Source: JACADW01 sp963747985 (GTDB lineage Bacteria; Acidobacteriota; UBA6911). From it: a stretch of 64,000 nucleotides of DNA. The notes under the pieces are model-generated. The model was not told the origin of the DNA and searched no databases. It was given only the letters and a program-made list of their open reading frames with translations. Below, piece after piece: positions 36,255-46,400 of the stretch; the first letter of the stretch is position 1, and every line of letters starts with the position of its first letter. A program made the position numbers and the translations under genes. The DNA is taken from positions 1 through 64,000 of the forward strand of contig CAVVHG010000008.1 in the NCBI GenBank assembly GCA_963747985.1, written 5' to 3'.

Positions 36255-37630
36255 AGAACCGTGTCGCAGTATTGCTTCTGTCGGGGCTGCTTTCAGCCGG
36301 TCTGGAATGCGGTGCCCAAACCGAAGGCCGGGAGCCGGCATCTGTTCCCGCCCGCTCACCCGGGGGCGTGTTGCGGCTGAGCCTGAAAGAGGCGGTCGAC
36401 ATCGCCCTCGGCGCGGAAGGCAATCCAAGAGTCCGGATAGCCGAGGAGACGGTGAGCCAGTCGAAGTCCCGTTCTGCACAGGCCCGGTCGGCGCTTCTGC
36501 CGAACCTCGAGGCAAGCGTCGGCCAATCGAACCGGACTCAGAACCTGGAGGCCTTCGGCCTGATGCTCCGGCTTCCCGTCTCGGGATTCCAATTCCCTAC
36601 CCTGGTCGGCCCGTACGGTCTGTTCGACGCACGCGCGAGCGCGAGCCAGTCAGCCTTCGATCTCAGCGCTATACGCCGCTACCAGGCGTCCCGCACCGGG
36701 ATCCACCAGGCAGAGTCGGAAAGCGAGAACGTGCAGGATCTGATCACCGGCGTGGTGTCCCGGAGCTATCTGGGTGCGGTGCGCGCCGATGCAGCAATAG
36801 AAACGGCCAATGCCAATCTCAAGCTCGCCCAGGATCTGCTCGACTTGGCCTCCAGCATGAAAACCGCAGGTTCGGCCACGGGGATCGAAGTCACCCGGGC
36901 CCGGGTGCAGCTCTCTCAGGCTCATCAGCGCATCCTGGTGGCAGGAAACGAACGTCAACTGGCCTATTTCCAGTTGCTTAACTCCATCGGCATGGATCTC
37001 ACCACCCCTGTGGAACTCACGCAATCGCTCGCTTTTCTCCCCGTAGACGTAACTGCGCCCGACCAGGCCCTGAAAGTCGCGTTCGAAACACGCAACGACT
37101 GGAAGGCACAGGTCAAGCGCGAGCAGAGCGCCGAACTTGCATATAGTGCCGTCAAATGGGAACGCCTGCCATCGGTAGGCCTCTACGGTGACTATGGAAC
37201 AATCGGCACCAGCATCAACAACGCCATCCCTACCCGCGTTTATGGCTTCACGGTCAAGGTCCCGGTCTTTGACGGAGGACGCCGTGATGCCCGCAGGGCG
37301 GAGAGTGCATCCCAGCTTCGGCAGGAACGTCTGCGAACTCACGAACTGCGGGACCAGATAGATCTGCAGGTGAGGGCGGCGCTCGACAGCCTCAAATCGT
37401 CCATCGAGCTTGTCAAGACGGCTGAAGAAGGACTGGCGCTTTCTGAAAGCGAGTTGGCCCAGGCGGAACGACGCTACAAAGCGGGCGTGGGTACGAGCCT
37501 GGAGGTAACCGACGCCCAGACGCGCCTGCAGCGTGCACGCGACGACAGGATCCTGGCTCTCTACTACTACAACCTCTCCAGGATCGACCTGGGAACAGCT
37601 ATGGGCGTTATACGTCGGATGATCCAGTAA
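36251..37630 (+). CDS. TolC-family outer-membrane efflux protein
   Basis: A 459-aa outer-membrane channel protein. A signal peptide covers residues 1-22 (LLLSGLLSAGLECGAQ). Two outer-membrane efflux protein repeats follow (about 50-245 and 265-450), rich in long helices with patterns such as GVVSRSYLGAVRADAAIETA and ERRYKAGVGTSLEVTDAQTR. It forms the outer-membrane exit duct for the adaptor and ABC exporter encoded downstream. In E. coli the YbhGFSR pump uses TolC encoded elsewhere; here a dedicated TolC is within the operon. The start codon overlaps the regulator's stop. Confidence 0.93.
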   Translation: MKNRVAVLLLSGLLSAGLECGAQTEGREPASVPARSPGGVLRLSLKEAVDIALGAEGNPRVRIAEETVSQSKSRSAQARSALLPNLEASVGQSNRTQNLEAFGLMLRLPVSGFQFPTLVGPYGLFDARASASQSAFDLSAIRRYQASRTGIHQAESESENVQDLITGVVSRSYLGAVRADAAIETANANLKLAQDLLDLASSMKTAGSATGIEVTRARVQLSQAHQRILVAGNERQLAYFQLLNSIGMDLTTPVELTQSLAFLPVDVTAPDQALKVAFETRNDWKAQVKREQSAELAYSAVKWERLPSVGLYGDYGTIGTSINNAIPTRVYGFTVKVPVFDGGRRDARRAESASQLRQERLRTHELRDQIDLQVRAALDSLKSSIELVKTAEEGLALSESELAQAERRYKAGVGTSLEVTDAQTRLQRARDDRILALYYYNLSRIDLGTAMGVIRRMIQ

Positions 37631-37675
37631 CGGCATTTCGGGGAAGGTCCGACATCCGGACCCGGGAGACGAATC

Positions 37676-38854
37676 ATGAAACTGATACCCAGATTTGCGT
37701 TCCTGTCACTGCTGAGTCTCAACTCCTGCAGTTGGTGGAACCGCGAGCCGGGCGATACCATCAAGGTCTCTGGAAACGTCGAACTGACCGAGGTCAACAT
37801 CGCCTTCAAAGTCCCCGGGAAGCTTGTCGAGTTCCCGGTCGAAGAGGGAATGCAAGCGCGGAAAGGGATGCTCCTGGGCAGACTCGACCAGGTGCAGTTG
37901 CAGAGACAGCGTGAGAGGGAAACAGCGGGCCTGGAGGTCGCGCAGACCCAGCTGACGCAGCTTCAGACCGCAATTGAATACCAGAAGTCCTCACTGTCGG
38001 CAGAACTGCAGGTGCGCGAAGCAGAGCTGAAACAGTCCCAGGCGCGACTGGACGAGCTTCTTGCCGGGTCCAGAAAGCAGGAAATCGAGCAGGCAACGGC
38101 TGCCGTCGCGGAAGCGCGCGCCCAGAACGTCCAGGCGCAGAGGGATTGGGAAAGGGCTCAGGAACTCTTCAGGAATGACGACATAACCGCCGCCCAGCAC
38201 GACCAGTACAGGGCCCGGCTGGACGCCACAACCGCAGCCCTGAAACAGGCGCAAGACCGGCAGTCGCTCGTCGTGGAGGGGCCGCGCAGGGAACAGATCG
38301 AATCAGCGCGCGCACAGGTCGAGCGAAGCCGAGCGGCCCTGAAGCTCGCGGAGGCAACGCGGCTCGACATAAAGAGACGCGAACAGGAATTGGAGACCCG
38401 GCGCGCGGAAATTGCACGCGCCCGAGCGCAGATAGCAGTGATCGACGCCCAGATTGATGACACCGTCGTGCAATCGCCCATCGACGGCGTCGTCCTGGTC
38501 AAGTCCGCCGAGGCCGGAGAAATCATCGCACCCGGAACGATCGTCGCAACTGTCGGCGATGTCGATCGGCCGTGGCTGAGAGCATATATCAACGAAACGG
38601 AGATCGGGCGTGTGAAGCTCGATCAAAAGGCCAGGGTCTCCTGCGACTCATGCGGAGGAAGGACTTATTGGGGGCGGGTTTCGTTTATCTCCTCCGAGGC
38701 TGAATTCACCCCCAAGCAGATACAGACCACGGAGGAACGGGTGAAGCTGGTGTACCGGATAAAAATCGACTTGCCGAATCCGGAACACGTGTTCAAGTCG
38801 AACATGCCGGCCGATGCCGAGATCCAACTGGAGAGCACGAGAAAGGCGGAGTAG
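37676..38854 (+). CDS. HlyD-family periplasmic adaptor (YbhG-like)
   Basis: A 392-aa membrane fusion protein. The N-terminus has a hydrophobic leader ending in a possible lipobox (SLNSC, Cys near 18). The lipoyl-like half motif VPGKLVEFPVEEGMQARKG lies near residues 42-60. A long coiled-coil hairpin occupies residues ~75-265 with many Gln/Arg/Glu heptads, longer than in RND adaptors and like YbhG. The second lipoyl half and beta-barrel (VVQSPIDGVVLVKSAEAGE) follow. It links the inner-membrane ABC exporter to the TolC-family channel. The gap to the TolC gene is 45 bp, with GGAGACGA before the ATG. Confidence 0.93.
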   Translation: MKLIPRFAFLSLLSLNSCSWWNREPGDTIKVSGNVELTEVNIAFKVPGKLVEFPVEEGMQARKGMLLGRLDQVQLQRQRERETAGLEVAQTQLTQLQTAIEYQKSSLSAELQVREAELKQSQARLDELLAGSRKQEIEQATAAVAEARAQNVQAQRDWERAQELFRNDDITAAQHDQYRARLDATTAALKQAQDRQSLVVEGPRREQIESARAQVERSRAALKLAEATRLDIKRREQELETRRAEIARARAQIAVIDAQIDDTVVQSPIDGVVLVKSAEAGEIIAPGTIVATVGDVDRPWLRAYINETEIGRVKLDQKARVSCDSCGGRTYWGRVSFISSEAEFTPKQIQTTEERVKLVYRIKIDLPNPEHVFKSNMPADAEIQLESTRKAE

Positions 38855-38960
38855 CCTCAGTCACCTGCGATTGCCTGAGAACGCGCGCATCGCTGGTGAT
38901 CTCTTGCCGCCGGCCCTGAAAGAGCCGGGAAGCCTTGCTTTGAGAGGGTAGATACCGCTT

Positions 38961-39903
38961 GTGATCCGAACTGAAGACCTGACGCGCTGTTTCGGGAAAA
39001 TGACCGCAGTCGACCGCCTGAACCTCGAGGTCGGACGGGGAGAGATATTCGGGCTGGTCGGACCTGACGGTGCCGGGAAGACGACTACCCTGCGGCTCCT
39101 CTGCGGTCTCCTGGACCCCACCTCCGGCAGCGTTACCGTGGACGGTCACGACGTGCGTCTCGAAAACGAGTTCATCAAGGACAGAATCGGCTACATGCCC
39201 CAACGGTCGGGCCTCTACTTGGACCTGACGGTGAGGGAAAACATGGACTTCTACGCCGATCTCTTCGGTATCTCCGCGGAACGAGCGCGCTGCCTTGACG
39301 ACCCGCCTCCTGAAGATGACACGCATGGAACCGTTCCAGGACAGGGACGCAGGCAAACTCTCAGGCGGCATGAAACAGAAGCTGTCGCTCATGTGCGCAC
39401 TGCTTCACCGTCCCGAGGTACTCTTCCTCGACGAGCCGACCAACGGCGTGGACCCGGTATCGAGGCGCGATTTCTGGACCATCCTGTATCAGTTGGTGAA
39501 AGAGGGGATGACCGTCGTGGTGACGACAGCGTACCTGGACGAGGCCGAGCGATGCAACCGCGTCGGACTCATGCACCAGGGACGGCTCATCCGCTGCGAT
39601 TCACCGGGCACGCTGAGGCACCAATTCAGTGAGCCCTGTTTTGAAATCCAGGTCCCTGACCTGAAACGCGCCAGGGATTTCCTTGAGAGGTCCGAAGGCG
39701 TTCTCAGCGTCGAGCCGGCGGGAGCGGTTCTGCATCTGTTTCTCTATCCGGATAGAACCTCCACGGCCTCGCTCGGGAAATCGTTGGATCAGGCAGGCCT
39801 CGGCCCGGCAGAGTTCAAGCAGATGACGCCATCGCTGGAGGATGTATTTATCGCATCAATCAGCAAGGTGACTCATGCAGCCGGAAACGTGAGGCGCGGT
39901 TGA
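38961..39903 (+). CDS. ABC exporter ATPase, YbhF N-half-like; one frameshift
   Basis: An ABC ATPase coded in two frames. The first (38961 to ~39290) has VGPDGAGKTTTLRLLCGLL (Walker A) and GYMPQRSGLYLDLTVRENMD. The second (~39295-39903) has KLSGGMKQKLSLMCALL (signature), VLFLDEPTNGVDPVSRRDF (Walker B) and the C-terminal tail. Removing one base near 39293 (in TGCCTTG) restores a single 313-codon frame. The shift could be an extra base in the sequence, a real mutation, or, least likely, a programmed +1 shift. The neighbouring gene encodes a second, intact ATPase; in E. coli these two are fused as YbhF. The GTG start at 38961 has GAGGG upstream. Confidence 0.85.
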
Positions 39904-39924
39904 GATAAGGACAACAGTTCTGCC

Positions 39925-40872
39925 ATGAACGGAAAGGGTTGCGTCGTCGAGGTTGAGAGCCTGGTGAAGCGCTTCGGCAGCTTCGTTGCGGTCGATCACG
40001 TGACTTTCAGCGTGAAGGCCGGCACGATCTTCGGTTTTCTCGGCCCCAACGGTGCGGGCAAATCGACCACGATCCGCATTCTCTGCGGCCTGCTTGTGCC
40101 TTCCGCCGGCCGTGCCTGCGTGGGCGGGATCGACGTGGCGGCTGCGCCGGAAGAGGTGCGGAAACAGATCGGCTACATGTCTCAGAAGTTCTCGCTCTAC
40201 GACGATCTGACCGTGGAGGAGAACATCGACTTTTTCAGCGGCATCTACCGCGTGCCGGAGGGCAAGAGGGAGGCACGCAAGGAGTTCGTCCTGGGCATGG
40301 CCGGGCTCGCGGAGCGCAGGGACTCCATGACGGGAGTCCTCTCCGGCGGCTGGAAGCAGCGACTGGCCCTCGGTTGCGCGATCCTGCACGAACCCCCCAT
40401 CCTCTTCCTGGATGAGCCGACCTCCGGGGTGGATCCGATCGCGCGGCGGTCGTTCTGGTCTTTGATCTACCAGCTGTCTGGCGCGGGGCACACGGTGTTC
40501 GTCAGCACCCACTACATGGACGAGGCCGAGTATTGCCACCGCCTCGCGCTCATGAATCGCGGAAAGATCGTCGCTCTCGGGACTCCGTCCGAACTGAAGG
40601 GAGAGATGCAAAACCACTCGATTCTGAGCCTGGAGTCTTCTGACCCGCTCGCGAGCATGAAGGCGCTCGAGGGCGTGCCCGGCATCGTGGACGTGGCCGT
40701 GTTCGGCGCAGGACTGCATGTGAAGGCGACGGATGCGGCGGCTGCAACGGAGCGGATCCGGCAGGTCCTTGCGCAAAGGCAGATCAGTATCGACCACCTG
40801 GCAGCCATCCCCCCGTCGATGGAGGATGTCTTCGTTTCGCTGATCGAGGAACAGGAGCGGAGCGCATCATGA
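39925..40872 (+). CDS. ABC exporter ATPase, YbhF C-half-like
   Basis: A 315-aa ABC ATPase energising the exporter. Walker A is LGPNGAGKSTTIRILCG (about 42-58), the Q-loop segment GYMSQKFSLYDDLTVEEN, the signature VLSGGWKQRLALGCA near 139, Walker B ILFLDEPTSGVDP near 160 and the H-loop FVSTHYMDEAE near 195. The C-terminal ~90 residues carry the ABC-2-type regulatory tail ending SMEDVFVSLIEEQE. Its stop overlaps the first permease gene by ATGA. It is probably functional with or without the frameshifted first ATPase. Confidence 0.95.
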   Translation: MNGKGCVVEVESLVKRFGSFVAVDHVTFSVKAGTIFGFLGPNGAGKSTTIRILCGLLVPSAGRACVGGIDVAAAPEEVRKQIGYMSQKFSLYDDLTVEENIDFFSGIYRVPEGKREARKEFVLGMAGLAERRDSMTGVLSGGWKQRLALGCAILHEPPILFLDEPTSGVDPIARRSFWSLIYQLSGAGHTVFVSTHYMDEAEYCHRLALMNRGKIVALGTPSELKGEMQNHSILSLESSDPLASMKALEGVPGIVDVAVFGAGLHVKATDAAAATERIRQVLAQRQISIDHLAAIPPSMEDVFVSLIEEQERSAS

Positions 40873-42002
40873 ACCTGCGTCGCACGAAAGCGGTCGCCCA
40901 CAAGGAATTCCTGCACATCATGCGGGATCCGAGGAGCCTGGGCATGGCGCTCGCACTTCCCCTGCTGATGATCATCCTGTTCGGGTACGCCCTGACCCTT
41001 GATGTCGATCGCATCCCCATGGTGGTCTGCGATGCTTCCCGAACACCCCAGAGCAGAGACCTGATCGATGCGTTCCGGGGCTCCCGGTACTTCAGCGTCG
41101 TCGCCTGGACGGACCGGTACGACACCATCGAGCGGTACATCAACAGGGATCAGTGCCTGATCGGCATCGTGATCCAGCCGAGCTATGCCGCCGACCTCCT
41201 CTCGGGACGAGGCGCCGAGGTTCAGTTGATACTCGACGGGAGCGACTCCAACACTGCCTCGATCGCGCGCGGGTACGCAACGGCCGTGATGCTGACTTAC
41301 AACATGAGCCTTCTCTCCGGGGAACTGAACCGCCGGTCCGGGGGCTCCTTCGCGCCGCAGGTCGACGGCCGCCTCCGTGTCTGGTACAACAGCGAGCTGA
41401 AGTCCAAGAACTACGTCGTGCCCGGACTGATCGCGCTCATCCTGATGATCATCTCCGCCTTGCTGACTTCGCTGACGATCGCCCGGGAATGGGAAATGGG
41501 GAGCATGGAACAGCTCCTCTCCACCCCCGTGCGGCCTGCCGAGATCGTGATCGGGAAGATGTCCGCGTTCTTTGCGCTCGGGGCCATCGACACGCTCCTG
41601 GCCGTGGCTGCCGGTGTAGGCCTCTTCAAGGTGCCGCTTCGCGGCAGCATCCTCTTCCTGGCGGCGACCAGCTGCATCTTCCTGGTCGGCGCCCTGTGCT
41701 GGGGCATACTGATCTCGGCGCTCACAAGATCGCAGCTCGTGGCCTACCAGCTGGGCATGCTCTCTTCGTTCCTGCCGGCGTTCATTCTGTCCGGGTTCAT
41801 CTTCGCTATCGAAAACATGCCGGCCATGATCCAGGTTGTCACCTACATTTTCCCCACGCGATACTTCGTCAGCATTCTCAAGGGGATATTCCTCCGTGGG
41901 GTTGGACTTCACGTGCTCTGGTTCGAGGTGCTGCTTCTCTCGATATACGCGGCCGTCGTGTTCCTGATTGCGGTGAGAACACTCAGGCAGAAGGTGGCCT
42001 GA
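40869..42002 (+). CDS. ABC-2 exporter permease (YbhS-like)
   Basis: A 377-aa ABC-2-type permease. One N-terminal helix (LALPLLMIILFGYALTL, about residues 27-43) is followed by a large periplasmic domain (~45-175) and five C-terminal helices (from VVPGLIALILMIISALLTSL near 179). The coupling segment EWEMGSMEQLLSTPVRPAEI lies near 205-225. This architecture is that of YbhS/YbhR and YhhJ exporters for drugs or organic cations. It pairs with the next gene as a heterodimer. Confidence 0.95.
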   Translation: MNLRRTKAVAHKEFLHIMRDPRSLGMALALPLLMIILFGYALTLDVDRIPMVVCDASRTPQSRDLIDAFRGSRYFSVVAWTDRYDTIERYINRDQCLIGIVIQPSYAADLLSGRGAEVQLILDGSDSNTASIARGYATAVMLTYNMSLLSGELNRRSGGSFAPQVDGRLRVWYNSELKSKNYVVPGLIALILMIISALLTSLTIAREWEMGSMEQLLSTPVRPAEIVIGKMSAFFALGAIDTLLAVAAGVGLFKVPLRGSILFLAATSCIFLVGALCWGILISALTRSQLVAYQLGMLSSFLPAFILSGFIFAIENMPAMIQVVTYIFPTRYFVSILKGIFLRGVGLHVLWFEVLLLSIYAAVVFLIAVRTLRQKVA

Positions 42003-42020
42003 GAGTGAGGTGAAGAGGGC

Positions 42021-43172
42021 ATGTGGGAAAGGATCCTGGTAATAGTCCGGAAGGAACTCCTGCAGACCGTGAGAGACGTACGCAGGCGTGCCCTGCTCTT
42101 CGGCCCGCCGCTGCTTCAGCTCATCGTCTTCGGCTACGCTGTGAACATGGATGTCCAGAATGTCCGCCTGGCATGGCTGGACCTGGACAATACTCCTGAA
42201 AGCCGCGAGCTCAGGGCATCTTTTGAATCATCAAAATACTTCCAGGTGGTCGAGACTCCCTCGCGCATCGGCGACGCCCGGGACCTGCTCGACCATGGGG
42301 AGATTCAGGCGATCGTGCAGATACTGCCCCGTTTCGGGCGCGACGTGCGGCGGGGCACGACGACCGCGGTTCAGATCCTCGTCGACGGCACGAACTCCAA
42401 CACTGCCGCGATCATCTCGAGCTACGGGTCGCAGATCGTGGCTTCATATGCATCCGCCGCGCTGGCCGAATCGCAGAACGCCAGAGCGGTCGCTTCGGGA
42501 ACCATGGCAGTCTCGCCCGGCGGAGCACCAGGCGTTTCGGCGCGCCTGCGCGTGTGGTTCAACCCCGATCTCAAGAGCCGCGATTACTTCGTGCCGGGTG
42601 TCGTGGTCAACATAATTGCGCTCGTGACCATCATGCTTACCTCCATGAGCATCGTGCGCGAGAAGGAAGTGGGGACAATGGAGCAGCTGATGGTCACCCC
42701 GATCCGGCCCTTCGAACTCATGCTCGGGAAGGTGCTCCCCTTCGCCCTGATCGGCCTGTTCGAGGTCGCGCTTGTCGTCGCCGCCGCCGAATTGGTCTTT
42801 CAGACACCCTTTCGCGGCAGCGTGCTGACACTGTTTACCTGCTCGGTTCTCTTCCTGCTGACCTCGCTCGGTGTCGGGCTGTTCATCTCGACCGTCTCGC
42901 ACACGATGCAGCAGGCGATGATGGCTTCTTTCTTCTTCTTTCTGCCCGCGATGCTGCTCAGCGGGTTCGCGTTTCCCGTTCGCAACATGCCCCCGGTGGT
43001 GCAGTACCTCACCTATTTGAATCCCGTGCGCTATTTCATGGAGATCGTCCGCGGCATCTTCCTGAAGGGGACGGGCCCCGAGTTTCTCTGGCCCCAGATG
43101 ACGGCACTCTTCATAATCGGCGCCGCGATTCTCATCCTCAGCTCGTTGCGCTTCCACAAGCGTCTTGACTGA
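42021..43172 (+). CDS. ABC-2 exporter permease (YbhR-like)
   Basis: A 383-aa partner of the previous permease with the same layout: an N-terminal helix (LLFGPPLLQLIVFGYAVNM), a periplasmic domain (~45-185), and five C-terminal helices starting with VPGVVVNIIALVTIMLTSMS and the coupling segment EKEVGTMEQLMVTPIRPFEL. The ABC2-type tail ends in the basic SLRFHKRLD. It begins 18 bp after the previous stop and is the last gene of the regulator-TolC-adaptor-ATPase-permease operon. Confidence 0.95.
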   Translation: MWERILVIVRKELLQTVRDVRRRALLFGPPLLQLIVFGYAVNMDVQNVRLAWLDLDNTPESRELRASFESSKYFQVVETPSRIGDARDLLDHGEIQAIVQILPRFGRDVRRGTTTAVQILVDGTNSNTAAIISSYGSQIVASYASAALAESQNARAVASGTMAVSPGGAPGVSARLRVWFNPDLKSRDYFVPGVVVNIIALVTIMLTSMSIVREKEVGTMEQLMVTPIRPFELMLGKVLPFALIGLFEVALVVAAAELVFQTPFRGSVLTLFTCSVLFLLTSLGVGLFISTVSHTMQQAMMASFFFFLPAMLLSGFAFPVRNMPPVVQYLTYLNPVRYFMEIVRGIFLKGTGPEFLWPQMTALFIIGAAILILSSLRFHKRLD

Positions 43173-43189
43173 TGCGGCGACCGAAGTGC

Positions 43190-43243
43190 ATGTGGGGCGG
43201 CTTTTCAACCCGCCCCGGCGGCTTGAAAAGCCGCCGCACATGG
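43190..43243. repeat. 54-bp palindromic repeat, upstream copy
   Basis: CATGTGGGGCGGCTTTTCAA and its near mirror TTGAAAAGCCGCCGCACATG frame a CCCGCCCCGGCGGC centre, giving a long imperfect hairpin. A second copy with the same ends and length is at 47074-47127. It sits 17 bp after the last permease gene and may also act as a transcription end. Confidence 0.85.
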
Positions 43244-43270
43244 GGGCTGTCTGAATCGCGGATTATCTGC

Positions 43271-43298
43271 TTGACTTCCTCAAGCGCTGGGAAATAAT
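43271..43298 (+). promoter_or_regulatory. Promoter of the TonB receptor gene
   Basis: TTGACT (43271-43276), 16 bases, then AATAAT (43293-43298). An operator-like near-perfect 18-bp palindrome, ACTTGTGTATACACGAGT, lies at 43311-43328 just past the expected transcription start. Confidence 0.6.
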
Positions 43299-43329
43299 GG
43301 GTTCCAGTCGACTTGTGTATACACGAGTT

Positions 43330-43360
43330 CCTTGGGGGTGTAATGTGCCCAAGGTTTTCT
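43330..43360 (+). terminator. Terminator-like hairpin in the TonB receptor leader
   Basis: CCTTGGG (43330-43336) and CCCAAGG (43348-43354) form a 7-bp stem followed directly by TTTTCT. It lies between the promoter candidate and the start codon, so it could attenuate transcription of the receptor gene. No upstream leader peptide or riboswitch core was recognised. Confidence 0.45.
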
Positions 43361-43415
43361 TCAATTCGTCACACCGGGATCACGGGATTCAATCAGACAT
43401 TTCTGGAGGTGTCCC

Positions 43416-46400
43416 ATGCATAGTAGTTCGGCTTCAGGGCCGAATCGAATACGAGCAGTAAAAGGCTGGGCGGTGCTCATTGTCGGCCTCGCACTCCTGA
43501 CAATGCCCGCCGTCCAGTTGAAGGCGCAGTCGCTGTTAGCCACTGTGACGGGTGTCGTGACCGACCCCTCGGGCGCGGTGGTGCCGGGCGCGACCGTGAA
43601 GCTCATTAACGAGCGATCCGGCTCTGCGCGCGAAACGCTCACCAACACCGAGGGTTACTTCGCGTTTGCTTCCGTGTCAGTCGGTGACTTCACCTACAAG
43701 CTGACGGTCGAGGCGCAAGGCTTCTCCACCTATCAGGCGCCGGCGCTGGCCATCCTGGGCGGCGAGAAGCGCAATGTCAACGTCACGCTCACCGTCGGCG
43801 CAGCTTCCCAGACCGTCGAGGTCACCGGTGTCATCACGACCATCACACCTGTGGACTCCGGCGAAAAATCTCAAACTCTGACCACCAAAGAACTGCAGAA
43901 CTACGTGCAGGTGAGCAGCAACGCGGCGGAGTTCATCAAGATCATGCCGGGCTTTGCCATACAGAACGGCACATCGAACAGGGCAAATTTCAGCGGTGAA
44001 GTCATCGGCATCAACGCCAACGGCGATGCCGGCAGCCAGAGCCCGCTGAACAACGCCTATTCCTATAACGGGCTGCCCGGCAACTCCCTGGACATCACCG
44101 CAGACGGGGCGCACGTCTCCGATCCGGGCTGCAACTGCGACACGCCCGTAAATCCCAATTCGGAGATGATCTCGGAGTTCAAGGTGCAGTCTTCGAATTA
44201 CAGCGCCGAGGGCCAGAAGGGCCCCATCGTCATCAGTTCGGTGACGAAGGCGGGAGGCAGCGAGTTCCACGGCTCCGGGTTCTTCTCCCTGCGCAACTAC
44301 AAGTTGAACGCCAACGACTGGCTGAACAACAAGAGCGGCGCGCAGAGACCGCAGAACAAGTACTACTACCCGGGCGGCACCATCGGCGGCCCGATCATAA
44401 AGGACAAGCTGTTCTTCTTCACCGGCTACGAGTACTTCTACCAGGTCCTGGATACCGGACTGCTACGCGCGACGGTTCCCACCCCGGCCATGCTGACGGG
44501 CAATTTCTCGACCGAGGAGCTGCAGAAGATCGGCGACGCAAACAATAACTATGTTTCCGCTTCCGGCTCGCCGGTCGGCACGAATTGCAGTACCGACCCC
44601 AACGCCGCATACCTCCCGTGCCTCAACGCGGCCGCCCTGGCCAAGTACCCGGGGGGGATCATCCCGCAATCGCAGCTCGATCCCAACATGATTGCGCTGA
44701 TGAAGCTGTATCCCGCGGCCAACGCCGATCCCAACTCGACCGGCGGATATAACTACGTGCAGGCGCAGACGTTCAACCAGAACAATCATCAGTGGGCGAC
44801 GCGGGTGGACTACAGCTTCAGCGACAACACGAAGCTGTTCGTCCGCTACAACCTGCAGCGGGAAGTGCAGCAGTTCCCGGTCGGCCTGTGGTGGCGCAAT
44901 GGCTCCCAGGTTCCGTATCCGACGCCGGTGCTGGGCAAGAACCGGTCCGACTCCGTTTCGGCATCGCTCACCCACGTGTTCAACCCCACGATGACCAACG
45001 AGTTCGTCTTCGGTTACACCTTTATCGGTTTCCCCAACGTCTTCCAGGATCCCGCAAAGGTGGATCGTACGAACGTGGGCTACAGCTATAAGGGCCTGTT
45101 CAAGAACGGCGTCGCCCAGATCCCGTCCTTCGGAAATTACGGGGTCCGAAGCGGCCTTCATGTTCAATCCCGGCGGTTTCGAAGCCGGCGGCCCTACGTC
45201 GGGTCTCTATGCCAACAAGTACATGCCCAGCTTCAGCGACACGTTCGCCAAGGTCATAGGCACGCACCTCATCAAGGCGGGTTTCTTCTGGGAATGGATC
45301 CGCAATGCTCAGCCCGCCAACAACAACACCAACGGATTTCTGCAGGTTTCCGTCGGGGGCAATACCAACTCGCTCGGGGATGCCTATGCCGACGAGGTCA
45401 TGGGCATTCTAAGCGGTTACAACGAAACCTCCTTCAACCGCATCAACAATATCTCTTACAATACCTACGAGGGTTTCATCCAGGATGACTGGAAGGCGAC
45501 AAGGAGGTTGACCATCAACTATGGTATCCGCCTCACTCATTTCCAGCCCTGGACGGACCGCGAAGGGTTCGGCTATTCGATCTTCAACCAGGCGGCCTAC
45601 AACCAGAACTGTGCGGCTCCGCCCGACTACTGCGGATTCGAATGGAACAGCAAGAACTCCAGCGTCCCGCTGCCTGGGTTCCCCACACGGGCTCTGTTCT
45701 ATCAGCCGCGCGTGGGCGCCGCCTATGACCTCTTTGGGACCGGCAAGACCGTCCTGAGAGGCGGCTGGGGCCGGTACTACTTCCATGCGGGTCAGTTCAC
45801 CAACGGTCTGGACGCGTCGGCCGGTGTGACCTCGTACAATCTTGGCAATAACGTCCCGGTGCCCGGTGGCGGCACGATACCCTTGCTGGCCTCGGAACTG
45901 GACACGCTCAATCTCACTGCTTCGGCCTCGGGCCCCTCGGCGGTGGACAGCACTGACGACAAGCAGGCATACACGGACAGCTGGAACTTCACCGTTGCGC
46001 AGCGGACGCCGTGGCAGGGCCTGTTGGAGGTCGGCTACGTCGGTAACCGGACCAGGGATATCCCCAACTCCGGTAATGGTGGCAGCTTGGGCTTCAACAC
46101 TCTGAACATCAACAAGGTTCCTATCGGCGCGATGCTGTCGTCGAACAATGGCGGCGTAGATCCGAACACGACTCATCGCCGACCAGTTCCGTCCTCTGTT
46201 GGGCTACTCGGACCTGAACCTCGCCACCAATAACGCAGTGGGCAAACTACAACGCGATGCAGATCGTTTGGACGCGGCCGACCGGCAGGGTTAATCTCAA
46301 CTTCAACTACACCTATGGCAAGGCCATGGGGATCGTTGGTTTTTACGATCAGTTCAACCTGAGTGACAACTATGGCGTGCTGGCGAACAACCGCACGCAC

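Noticed and set aside
39285..39300. Programmed +1 frameshift in the first ABC ATPase gene
   Set aside because: CTTG resembles the slip codon of prfB, but there is no in-frame stop at the shift point and no upstream Shine-Dalgarno-like stimulator. The same kind of extra base appears in two unrelated genes, so an error or mutation is more likely.
40512..41912. A 466-codon reverse-strand frame
   Set aside because: Antisense to the ABC ATPase and permease genes, which have full sets of motifs on the forward strand.
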